A program made the translations under genes and the position numbers. Positions 50,744 through 58,784 of a stretch of DNA of 64,000 nucleotides are shown here, in pieces. Numbering within the stretch: the first letter of the stretch is position 1; every line of letters starts with the position of its first letter. Source of the DNA: Bacteroidota bacterium (GTDB lineage: Bacteria > Bacteroidota > Bacteroidia > UKL13-3). The stretch spans positions 1 to 64,000 of the forward strand of contig CANNQU010000010.1 in the NCBI GenBank assembly GCA_947507965.1, read 5' to 3'. Under the pieces are notes generated by a model, which was not told the DNA's origin, did no database searches, and saw only the letters and a list, made by a program, of their open reading frames with translations.

Positions 50744-51052
50744 ATGCATGCCACAAAATCACAACTCGATGGACATCTCGATATTTACATCGCAAACGTT
50801 GCCGCCCGAAACGAAATATTCATCAATGGCGACCCAGAAGGACTTCGATCGCTTTCCAATTTCCTTTTAAAGATGGCCAACATCATTGAAGAAGATGATC
50901 AGGAATTACTCATTGGAGATCGAGAACATATTGCACTTCACCCCAATTTCGATTTAAGCAAAAGTTCCGACGAATTAACCATTGGACGATTGGAAGCCAA
51001 GTTAACCGGAAATTTCTATGAAAGATATATACCTCGCGAGCGCGGATTTTAA
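50744..51052 (+). CDS. small protein resembling Imm32-type immunity proteins (tentative)
   Basis: NEIFINGDPEGLRSLSNFLLKMANIIEEDD..HIALHPNFDLSKSSDELTIGRLE; pattern GDPEGLRSL + HxxL + SxELxIxR recalls Imm32. Confidence 0.5.
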   Translation: MHATKSQLDGHLDIYIANVAARNEIFINGDPEGLRSLSNFLLKMANIIEEDDQELLIGDREHIALHPNFDLSKSSDELTIGRLEAKLTGNFYERYIPRERGF

Positions 51053-51058
51053 CCCGAG

Positions 51059-52153
51059 TTACTCCTCTTCAACCGTGAAGGTTTGCATCCATGTTTTTAA
51101 TCTTTCAACTAATTTATCTTCATCGTCCAGCAACTTTACTTCAATCGGCAGGTAGTAAACAGGTAAATCTTTTAGCTGTTGTTCTCTATCGGTACGCACC
51201 AAGCGCATCCAATCTTTCTCAGTACAGATAATAATTTTCTCTCCTTCCAATTTTGAATACCGATGGATGATATCATCCACATCACCTTGATCAAATTCAT
51301 GATGATCTTTAAATTCCAACGGAAACGTTTGCTCAAAAATACTTTCGCAATAATTTTCAAAAGGACGTGCATTGGCAATACCTGAAAACACGAACGCTTT
51401 AACCCTTTTTGTTTCACGCAACACAGCACCGGAGAAAGCGTGTACAGGAGCATTATAAACCATCACGCTAAAAAGAATAAGTTGATTTGGAAATGGATTG
51501 ATTCGCTCGATTATTTCTTTTCTCGTGGCCGAATCTAAATCTGGTGGACAATTGGTAACAATGATCATATCGGCTCTTTTATAACCACTTCTCCACTCCC
51601 TTAAAGTACCCGATGGCATTAAGAAATCAGTATAAAAAGGCTTATCAAATCGGGTCAACAAAATATTCATCCCCGGTTTCACACTGCGATGTTGAAAGGC
51701 ATCGTCCATAATAATGACGTCGGTCTCCGGGTGATCGCCAATTAAATTAGGTATTGCATACACTCTTTTTTCACATACACAGACCAACGTATCCTTAAAT
51801 TTTGTTGCATAAAGAAGAGGTTCGTCTCCAATTTCTGCTGCTGTACTCTGAGCATCGGCTAAAATATAACCCAACGACTTCCTGCCATACCCACGGCTAA
51901 GTGTTGCGGTTTTATTGGTGGGCTGAAGCATCCGTAAAAGATACTCTACATGGGGCGTTTTACCCGTTCCTCCCACCATGAGATTGCCTACATTGATTAC
52001 CGGAAGGTTAAACTCCTGTTCTGGTAATATATCCCAATCAAAAAATTTATTTCGTATCCAAATAACGAAGCCGTAAAGCAAAGCCAAAGGAGCCATTAAG
52101 ATTTTATAAACTATCAAGCGTGTAATGTATTTTTGCAAAAATAGGTAATCATG
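51059..52153 (-). CDS. lpxK: tetraacyldisaccharide 4'-kinase (start uncertain)
   Basis: PVINVGNLMVGGTGKTPHVEYLLRML, ATLSRGYGRKSLGY, IIMDDAFQHRSVKPGMNILL, VFSGIANARPFEN. Confidence 0.92.
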   Translation of the reverse strand, partial: HDYLFLQKYITRLIVYKILMAPLALLYGFVIWIRNKFFDWDILPEQEFNLPVINVGNLMVGGTGKTPHVEYLLRMLQPTNKTATLSRGYGRKSLGYILADAQSTAAEIGDEPLLYATKFKDTLVCVCEKRVYAIPNLIGDHPETDVIIMDDAFQHRSVKPGMNILLTRFDKPFYTDFLMPSGTLREWRSGYKRADMIIVTNCPPDLDSATRKEIIERINPFPNQLILFSVMVYNAPVHAFSGAVLRETKRVKAFVFSGIANARPFENYCESIFEQTFPLEFKDHHEFDQGDVDDIIHRYSKLEGEKIIICTEKDWMRLVRTDREQQLKDLPVYYLPIEVKLLDDEDKLVERLKTWMQTFTVEEE

Positions 52154-53257
52154 CTCCAAATAAAAGACATCATCCATCACTTAGAATTAATTGCTCCTCC
52201 CATTTTGCAAGAAAGCTATGATAATAGCGGCTTGCTTGTAGGTGATGACACGAAAATAATCAGCAAGATATTGGTTTGTTTGGACAGCACCGAAGCGGTA
52301 ATCGACGAAGCCATTACCAGAGGCTGTAACCTTATTATAGCGCATCACCCTATTATTTGGGGTGGATTGAAACGTATAACCGGTAAAAATGCCACGCAAC
52401 GAATTGTCATCAAGGCAATCCAACATGATATCGCCATTTATGCCTGCCATACGAATTTAGATAAAATACATCTCGGCGTCAACAAAATGTTCGCAGAGAA
52501 ACTTCAACTTCAAAACACCACCATTTTAAAACCAGAATCAGGCTTTCTAAAAAAACTGGTTACGTATGTGCCTTTATCCAGCCTAGAGAAAGTACGTAAC
52601 GCCTTATGTGATGCCGGTGCCGGCACCATCGGAAACTACGATAGCTGCACCTTCGAATCCAAGGGAACTGGAACCTTCAAAGGCAATGAGGATAGCAAAC
52701 CCTTCGTTGGAGAAAAAGGAAAATTACAGGAAGAACAAGAACATCGATTAGAATCAATTTTCCCGATATTTCTCCAAAATAAAATCATGGAGGCTTTACA
52801 TCATTCACATCCTTATGAACAAGTAGCCTTCGATATCTATCCTATAGAAAACACCCACCCTCAAATAGGATTAGGTATGATAGGCGATTTAGAGCGAGAG
52901 ATGAAGGTAACCGATTTTTTAACGCATGTAAAAGTCAAAATGAATACGAATGCCATTCGTTTCGTAAACGCCGACCCTGACCGAAAAATAAAAAGAGTTG
53001 CTGTTTGCGGTGGGGCCGGACATTTTCTGCTTCCTGATGCCATTGCAAAAAAAGCAGATGCCTACGTGAGTTCCGACTTGAAATATCATGAAATGATGGA
53101 AGCAGAAAACCATCTTTTATATGCCGATATAGGGCATTATGAGAGTGAAAAACACATTATGGAGCTCTTGATAGCATTAATCTCGCAAAAATTCGCTAAT
53201 ATTGCAATCCTTTTTTCAGAATATAACATTAATCCAGTTCACTATTTTATATCATAA
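52151..53257 (+). CDS. Nif3-like dinuclear metal center protein
   Basis: QESYDNSGLLVGD, LIIAHHPIIWGGLKRITGKNATQRIVIKAIQHDIAIYACHTNLD; C-terminal VAVCGGAGHFLLPDAIAKKADAYVSSDLKYHEMMEAE..DIGHYESE. Confidence 0.94.
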   Translation: MLQIKDIIHHLELIAPPILQESYDNSGLLVGDDTKIISKILVCLDSTEAVIDEAITRGCNLIIAHHPIIWGGLKRITGKNATQRIVIKAIQHDIAIYACHTNLDKIHLGVNKMFAEKLQLQNTTILKPESGFLKKLVTYVPLSSLEKVRNALCDAGAGTIGNYDSCTFESKGTGTFKGNEDSKPFVGEKGKLQEEQEHRLESIFPIFLQNKIMEALHHSHPYEQVAFDIYPIENTHPQIGLGMIGDLEREMKVTDFLTHVKVKMNTNAIRFVNADPDRKIKRVAVCGGAGHFLLPDAIAKKADAYVSSDLKYHEMMEAENHLLYADIGHYESEKHIMELLIALISQKFANIAILFSEYNINPVHYFIS

Positions 53258-53258
53258 T

Positions 53259-54014
53259 ATGGCTACTAAAACAGCAGAAATTTCGGTTGAAGATAAATTA
53301 AAAGTCCTTTATTCGGTTCAACTCATCGATTCTCAGATAGACAAACTACGTGCGGTACGTGGTGAATTACCTATGGAAGTTAAAGATTTGGAGGACGAAA
53401 TTGTTGGTTTAGAAACACGCCAGAAAAACATTGCCAAGAGCATTGAAGATCTTGATGGCCGTATCGCCGACTTCAAACTGCGTATTAAAGAATCGCAGAA
53501 ATTGCTCAAGAAATATGAAGAGCAGCAAATGAAGGTTAAAAACAATCGTGAATACGAAGCGATAACCAAAGAAATTGAAGTGGAAGGATTGGAGATATTG
53601 GCTAACGAGAAAAAAATCAAACAAGCGGGATTTGAGAAGCAAGAAAAAACAAACGCACTGGAATCCATTGCGGTAGAAATTGAAAACCGTAAAGATGATT
53701 TAAAAAATAAAGAGAAAGAGCTTAAAACGATTTTAGAGGAGAGCCAGATTGAAGAAGATAAAATCACGAAGAAACGTAATAAGGCGGCCGAGAGTGTTAC
53801 GAGCCGATTACAAATTGCCTATAATCGTATTCGCGACAACTACCGAAATGGAATTGCGGTAGCTACCATTGATAGAAATAGTTGCGGTGGTTGTTTTGCT
53901 CAGATCCCTCCTCAGCGCCAGCTAGACATTAAGACCCACAAGAAAATTATCGTTTGCGAAAACTGCGGAAGAATATTAATCGACGCGAATTTAGCAGAAG
54001 AAATGAAGGCTTAA
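53259..54014 (+). CDS. C4-type zinc-ribbon coiled-coil protein (CT398-like)
   Basis: Long coiled coil (KEIEVEGLEILANEKKIKQ...) then CGGCFAQIPPQRQLDIKTHKKIIVCENCGRIL. Confidence 0.92.
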   Translation: MATKTAEISVEDKLKVLYSVQLIDSQIDKLRAVRGELPMEVKDLEDEIVGLETRQKNIAKSIEDLDGRIADFKLRIKESQKLLKKYEEQQMKVKNNREYEAITKEIEVEGLEILANEKKIKQAGFEKQEKTNALESIAVEIENRKDDLKNKEKELKTILEESQIEEDKITKKRNKAAESVTSRLQIAYNRIRDNYRNGIAVATIDRNSCGGCFAQIPPQRQLDIKTHKKIIVCENCGRILIDANLAEEMKA

Positions 54015-54044
54015 TGCTGAGGTTAAATCATAAAAAATAAATGC

Positions 54045-54075
54045 AAAAAAGCGGAGCTAAACACTTCGCTTTTTT
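54045..54075 (+). terminator. Rho-independent terminator after zinc-ribbon gene
   Basis: AAAAAAGCGGAG ... CTTCGCTTTTTT stem with T tract. Confidence 0.7.
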
Positions 54076-54119
54076 TATGATCTGTAATTCAATGCTATCA
54101 CCCCGGTTTAAACGGTGGG

Positions 54120-56180
54120 CTATCTCAACACAGCAAATGTTCCTCTTCGGATTTCGCCTGTAATTAAATCTTTTACTGCGAACAAATAAAGCCCTTGAGA
54201 AATACCGGTTTTGTTTTCACTCAACAAATCCCAAGCATGTTCACCGCTAGGGAAAACCATATTTTTATCCGCACTAAAATTTTTATACCATCCTATATCA
54301 TTCCCCACAACTCCGTCTTGTGCATCGTGAGGCAAGGTTACAACAATATCTCCGGCAGAGGTAAAAACGGTAATCTCCGCTTTGGCGGGGAGGTTGGTGA
54401 AATATATTTTACGGGTGCGAGATGTCGTTCCATCCCATGCAGCATTTATTCTATACGGGTTAGGGTACACGCCTATTTCTTTCTCATCTTTCTTGTCGAA
54501 AGCATTGGCCGATGAGCCGGTAAAAACGAGTTGCGAATTTTCTGTAAACGACGACTCAAGCGATGGAATACTTAATACCTCATCTCCTTTGTCGAACGAT
54601 GTTACCACCATCATGTATTGCCATCCATTAAGCATATCCTCCAATTTATAATGATAAAAATAGTTCGTCGTGTCGCCATCAAATAATTTCGCTTGAGGAA
54701 GCCGAACCGTATTAAACCCATTATTGAAACCGATACTATTACCTAATGAATCCCACTGTTCAAGTAGTTTCAGGTTCTCGAACAAGTTCCCTTTTTTATC
54801 ATCCCCTGCATTGGTACGATATATTCGATATCCTTCAAAATCTTTTTTCTTACTGATGGCGTCGATACTCGACTCCGCCGCCGCATCCCAGTAAACATCT
54901 ACACCTCCATTCTCTGTTATCACTTTCACTTTCGGTGTGGCAGGAGGCTCCGGCAGAATATAATGGTCTAAGCTATGGTTCGCGTTTAAATCTTCTCCGG
55001 CATCAAGCATTCCGTTTTCGTTTAAGTCTTCACCCAAATAGGTGCGTTTAGCCCACGCCAAATGCTCGTTCAGTTGTTTACGGGATGCCTCATCGTCTTG
55101 TGGCCCACTAAATTGCTTCGCGCATACGAAAGCACACACATACGTTATGCTCTCACCCGGCATGATGCTTACTAAAGGCCCGGCACTTAGAAGTTGTGTT
55201 TTATTGGATGCATTTTTCAGCTCATTGAATACCGTGGTATTCGTAAAATCCAAACCATTACTTAGCTTATAATACCGAGCAGGATCGTCGCCGGGATAAG
55301 GGAACTGGGAGGTAGCACTTCGATAATCCCAGAAATTTGCATTCACGCGGGGTGATGGCAGATTATGTTTAGAAAAGGTGGTGTCGTTACTGGGATGAAA
55401 AAATTGGTCACGCCATTTAATTCCCAAAAACTGCAATGCACCATAACTTTGCGTAAATAAAATATCGTCGCCCAATACTTCGTAAGCATACAATGAGCTA
55501 TAGAGCGGCAAAAACCCGCCGCCCCCCTTATTGTAAAAAGCAGTGCCCGACTCTTGTGTTACGTTCACGTTTCGTACGACCAGATCGCTCCAGTTGCCTA
55601 GCCATACGCTATCCCAGCGATTCGCACTGGTGTTGGTGATGGTGTAATTACAGATCACAAAATAATCGGCGAAGCTATAATTCCAGGTATAGGTTTCCAG
55701 ATGTACATCGGCTCCTAGTGGATTGGTGTGCTCCTGAATAGGAATCGCGGTGCCCGGCACAATTACATTTTTATCGGTGAAGTTGGTAATAAAATCCTGA
55801 TGAGAGATGGCATTGGCACTGTAAACAGTACTGGAAGGCAGCTTCGACCTTTCGGTGATGCCCGAGGAAGAAGTGAACTCATAGCCGGCACCTCCGGTAG
55901 AGTAACCCGTTGGATTATCGATGGCGGCCGTGCTCACCAGCGTTTGCCCGTTTACCTTCGCCCCGATCCATAAACCACTCTCAAACAAGTGCTCGACACC
56001 ACTATTAAGAGGGTACTCCATCGATGGTGGACCGGAGGTGTTATTTTGAACATTGGGTCGTCCCAGAGTCCCCACATTACTCACCATCAAACCTATTTTA
56101 CCTACATTGGTATTGCGTTGTTGAAAAGTTTGCGAGAGCAGCTTAGGCGACACAAAAATAACAAATAAATAAAGTACCAT
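54120..56180 (-). CDS. large secreted protein with EF-hand/dockerin-like calcium motif and T9SS-like C-terminal domain
   Basis: Signal MVLYLFVIFVSPKLLSQ; GEDLNENGMLDAGEDLNANHSLDHY; C-terminal VYPNPYRINAAWDG...GLYLFAVKDLITGEIRRGTFAVLR. Confidence 0.75.
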   Translation of the reverse strand: MVLYLFVIFVSPKLLSQTFQQRNTNVGKIGLMVSNVGTLGRPNVQNNTSGPPSMEYPLNSGVEHLFESGLWIGAKVNGQTLVSTAAIDNPTGYSTGGAGYEFTSSSGITERSKLPSSTVYSANAISHQDFITNFTDKNVIVPGTAIPIQEHTNPLGADVHLETYTWNYSFADYFVICNYTITNTSANRWDSVWLGNWSDLVVRNVNVTQESGTAFYNKGGGGFLPLYSSLYAYEVLGDDILFTQSYGALQFLGIKWRDQFFHPSNDTTFSKHNLPSPRVNANFWDYRSATSQFPYPGDDPARYYKLSNGLDFTNTTVFNELKNASNKTQLLSAGPLVSIMPGESITYVCAFVCAKQFSGPQDDEASRKQLNEHLAWAKRTYLGEDLNENGMLDAGEDLNANHSLDHYILPEPPATPKVKVITENGGVDVYWDAAAESSIDAISKKKDFEGYRIYRTNAGDDKKGNLFENLKLLEQWDSLGNSIGFNNGFNTVRLPQAKLFDGDTTNYFYHYKLEDMLNGWQYMMVVTSFDKGDEVLSIPSLESSFTENSQLVFTGSSANAFDKKDEKEIGVYPNPYRINAAWDGTTSRTRKIYFTNLPAKAEITVFTSAGDIVVTLPHDAQDGVVGNDIGWYKNFSADKNMVFPSGEHAWDLLSENKTGISQGLYLFAVKDLITGEIRRGTFAVLR

Positions 56181-56196
56181 TTTTGACATTGCGGGG

Positions 56197-56229
56197 CAAA
56201 TATAACAAAAGCTAATTTTTAAATCGCAA
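56197..56229 (-). promoter_or_regulatory. candidate promoter for 54120-56180
   Basis: CAAATATA (56197-56204) = TATATTTG on - strand; CAA (56227-56229) = TTG -33 with 22-nt spacer. Confidence 0.5.
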
Positions 56230-56348
56230 GTGATATTTTTTGATACCGTGGAGAAGATAGAACCGCGAATTGAAAAAATAAAAAGCCCATCTAATGATAT
56301 GGATTAACGAATAATACATAGATTGCAAAACAAAGAAAAGCCAACCCA

Positions 56349-56396
56349 TGGCACAAAGCCAACAAACAGATTATGCCTTTGTGCCACGATGTGGCA
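56349..56396. repeat. two overlapping, mutually exclusive hairpins
   Basis: TGGCACAAAG (56349-56358) / CTTTGTGCCA (56377-56386), and TGCCAC (56382-56387) GAT GTGGCA (56391-56396) sharing an arm. Confidence 0.6.
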
Positions 56397-56450
56397 GGTA
56401 TATATAGGTTATGCGACACCCAAATACACTCCCCATTCGAAATAAAATCG

Positions 56451-56458
56451 TAAATTTG
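56451..56458 (+). promoter_or_regulatory. candidate -7 element for DUF433/DUF5615 operon
   Basis: TAAATTTG 19 nt upstream of ATG56478. Confidence 0.45.
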
Positions 56459-56477
56459 AATATATAAATTTCAAATT

Positions 56478-56711
56478 ATGGACGGAAAAGTAATAAACAT
56501 TGACCCCGATATACTAGGTGGTACTCCAGTATTCTTTGGAACAAGAGTCCCAATTAAAAACCTATTTGACTATTTGGAAACGGGTGACTCCATCGAGGTG
56601 TTTCTTGAAGACTTTGATGGTGTAAGCAAGGAACAAGTGGTTAAAGTTCTTGAGATGTCCCAAAAGTTAATTGATACTTCATCAAATATTCTCAATGAAA
56701 ATTTTGCTTGA
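56478..56711 (+). CDS. DUF433 antitoxin-like protein
   Basis: DPDILGGTPVFFGTRVPIKNLFDYLETGDSIEVFLEDFDGVSKEQVVKVLE, the DUF433 signature. Confidence 0.93.
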   Translation: MDGKVINIDPDILGGTPVFFGTRVPIKNLFDYLETGDSIEVFLEDFDGVSKEQVVKVLEMSQKLIDTSSNILNENFA

Positions 56712-57018
56712 TGAGTGTGTCACCAAACGCCTCAAAAAGCATTTGGACACATTTGAAGTCTTCACGGTGAGAGAATTGAATCTAGGAGGAACACAAAATG
56801 GAAAACTTATGAAGTTCTGCGTCGAAAATAATTTTGATATATTATTAACGATTGACAAGAACCTGATGTATCAGCAAAACCTTGAGAAATATCCTGTAAC
56901 AATTGTGGTGATAAATAGTCTAACGAGTAAAATGGAAGAACTTGTAACTTTCCTACCTTCTTTCAAAACTCAAGTAGATATGTTTCAGAAACACAAAGCT
57001 TATATCATAGACAAATAG
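56695..57018 (+). CDS. DUF5615 family PIN-like protein, putative toxin
   Basis: MKILLDECVTKRLKKHLDTFEVFTVRELNLGGTQNGKLMKFCVENNFDILLTIDKNLMYQQN; overlaps DUF433 by 17 bp. Confidence 0.93.
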   Translation: MKILLDECVTKRLKKHLDTFEVFTVRELNLGGTQNGKLMKFCVENNFDILLTIDKNLMYQQNLEKYPVTIVVINSLTSKMEELVTFLPSFKTQVDMFQKHKAYIIDK

Positions 57019-57020
57019 GG

Positions 57021-57135
57021 CGATCGCACACAAAAGGTTTGCTCAATTTACTTTTGTGGGGCGCAAAATATTCCGTTACTTTGAAATTGCGCGCTGCCCC
57101 ACAAAAGCAAACTGCGCAAACCTTCAAACGTTAGC
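57021..57135. repeat. long imperfect palindromic cassette-like intergenic element 1
   Basis: Arms AAGGTTTGCTCAATTTACTTTTGTGGGGCGC (57034-57064) and GCGCTGCCCCACAAAAGCAAACTGCGCAAACCTT (57091-57124); left motif GCGATCGCACACA, right end CGTTAGC. Confidence 0.7.
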
Positions 57136-57190
57136 GGTCATTGTGAAAAACAACTACACGCACTATTAAAGACAGACAAAATATAACAAA

Positions 57191-57745
57191 ATGAAAGACC
57201 TGATTAAAAGAAACATAAGCGGCAAGAAAATTTTAGTTCTTTTTATTTTGACGAATATCATTTATGCAATTATGCTGACAATAACGATTCCGAAAGTGAT
57301 GAGTTTTTCGGGAGGAATGAAGTTGTTAGATATGATGCCCACAGGTTACAATGTTGAATATGTCAACTCTCTTTTAAATACTTTAGGCGACAAAGGAAGA
57401 GACGCTTATTTGTTCAATCAGCTTCCAGTAGATATGATTTATCCTTTCCTTTTTGGTGTAAGTTATTGTTTGGTTCTTGCCTATTTTCTAAATAAAATTG
57501 GAAAAACAGAAAGCGATCTATTCTACTTAACTTTTCTACCGCTTTTTTCAGGACTCTTTGATTATCTTGAAAACATCGGAATAATTACAATGTTGAATAG
57601 CTATCCCGACAATTCAATCCTATTGACACAGACAACAAATGTATTTTCGGTTTTAAAAAGTTCCTTTACAACGATCTATTTTATCATTTTGATAATCTTT
57701 TTAATTGTATTTGGAAAGAGTAAATTATTTCAGAAAGCTAAATAA
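57191..57745 (+). CDS. multi-TM membrane protein of unknown function
   Basis: MKDLIKRNISGKKILVLFILTNIIYAIMLTITIPKVMSFSGGMKLLDMMPTGYN; about four TM segments. Confidence 0.75.
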   Translation: MKDLIKRNISGKKILVLFILTNIIYAIMLTITIPKVMSFSGGMKLLDMMPTGYNVEYVNSLLNTLGDKGRDAYLFNQLPVDMIYPFLFGVSYCLVLAYFLNKIGKTESDLFYLTFLPLFSGLFDYLENIGIITMLNSYPDNSILLTQTTNVFSVLKSSFTTIYFIILIIFLIVFGKSKLFQKAK

Positions 57746-57754
57746 AAAAAAACA

Positions 57755-57815
57755 GACGAATCTCACACCACATTGCGTGCGTTTCTCGCTTACCACGGTT
57801 CGTTACGATGTTGGC
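57755..57815. repeat. cassette-like intergenic element 2
   Basis: Left GACGAATCTCACACCA, right end ACGATGTTGGC (GTTRGC); layout parallels element 1. Confidence 0.45.
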
Positions 57816-57829
57816 TGTTTTTTGATCGT

Positions 57830-58046
57830 GTGCCAACAACTCAGCAAGAACTTTCAAATTTTTCAATAAAGCTTTACCGTCTAACGCTTCGTCTTTTTGT
57901 GAATAACGGAAAGCCATATATTGAAATTTCAGGTTCTGAGATTAGTGAAGAAAAAAAACGGTTGAATATAAAGTACCAATTATGTTCTGATGAGCATGAG
58001 AGGTGTACGCTACCCTGAATGGCAAATAGAGCATTTGAAACAGTAA
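57830..58046 (+). pseudogene. possible frameshifted remnant of a small gene
   Basis: ORF SNFSIKLYRLTLRLFVNNGKPYIEISGSEISEEKKRLNIKYQLCSDEHE, then in another frame MSMRGVRYPEWQIEHLKQ* to 58046. Confidence 0.3.
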
Positions 58047-58080
58047 AATCCCAGAGCGTGAAAGTCTATTAAACTATTAG

Positions 58081-58123
58081 TAACGAACCGAAGTTTTACA
58101 AGTGGTACCTGCCTTCGGTTAGC
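58081..58123. repeat. cassette-like intergenic element 3
   Basis: AACCGAAG (58086-58093) / CTTCGGTT (58113-58120) inverted repeat ending in GTTAGC (58118-58123). Confidence 0.5.
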
Positions 58124-58207
58124 TGCAACGATTTAGAATAACTTCGCCATACAAGAAAAGCAAAAATAATCACGAAGAGAAGGCTATGTTCATCGTGTTA
58201 ATTTTTC

Positions 58208-58215
58208 TACCTTTG
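58208..58215 (+). promoter_or_regulatory. candidate -7 element for SET-domain gene
   Basis: TACCTTTG 29 nt upstream of ATG58245. Confidence 0.4.
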
Positions 58216-58244
58216 TCGCTCTAATTTGCATCGTCAATCGAATC

Positions 58245-58691
58245 ATGAAGGATACCAAGCGAACTTATTGCAACGAAGTTAGCTTTGGTATTGATGCCCG
58301 AGAGAAAGACTATCTCTATGTGATAACGTCACAAATTCCAGGTTCAGGAAATGGCCTCTTTACCGCCATCCCTATTTTCAAGGATGATATCATAGCCCTT
58401 TTTCGTGGAGAACAGCTAACCCATAAGGAAGCCCAAAAGAGGGCCGCTAAAGCGGAAAACGATTATTTTATATCCATGCCCGATGGCTCTACACTCGACT
58501 CCATGAACGTACCCTGCTTTGCTAAATATGCCAACGATTGCGAGGGATTTACGAAAACAAAATTTAAAAACAACGCCAAAATAACACTCGATGAACATGA
58601 CAATGTATGTATTGTAGCCATTAAAAGTATTAAAGCAGGTGCAGAAATATTTTGTAGCTATGGAAAACCCTATTGGAAAGCAAGGCATTAG
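58245..58691 (+). CDS. SET domain-containing protein
   Basis: GSGNGLFTAIPIFKDDIIALFRGE, MNVPCFAKYANDCEG, IKAGAEIFCSYGKPYW match SET motifs (GxGLF, N/YxNDC, GEEIxxxYG). Confidence 0.85.
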   Translation: MKDTKRTYCNEVSFGIDAREKDYLYVITSQIPGSGNGLFTAIPIFKDDIIALFRGEQLTHKEAQKRAAKAENDYFISMPDGSTLDSMNVPCFAKYANDCEGFTKTKFKNNAKITLDEHDNVCIVAIKSIKAGAEIFCSYGKPYWKARH

Positions 58692-58732
58692 CACAGCAAC
58701 AATCATAATGTGCACAACTTACACCGCATTCG

Positions 58733-58763
58733 TTTGCAAAAATCAACTTTACGGCTAAATTTG
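58733..58763 (+). promoter_or_regulatory. candidate promoter for 58785-59204
   Basis: TTTG (58733-58736), 19-nt spacer, TAAATTTG (58756-58763). Confidence 0.6.
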
Positions 58764-58784
58764 TTTTCTAAACCCCAAATCAAA

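Noticed and set aside
53333-53767. 144-aa Ser-rich minus-strand ORF
   Set aside because: Antisense of the coiled-coil zinc-ribbon gene; Ser/Phe bias is expected from complementing Lys/Glu codons.
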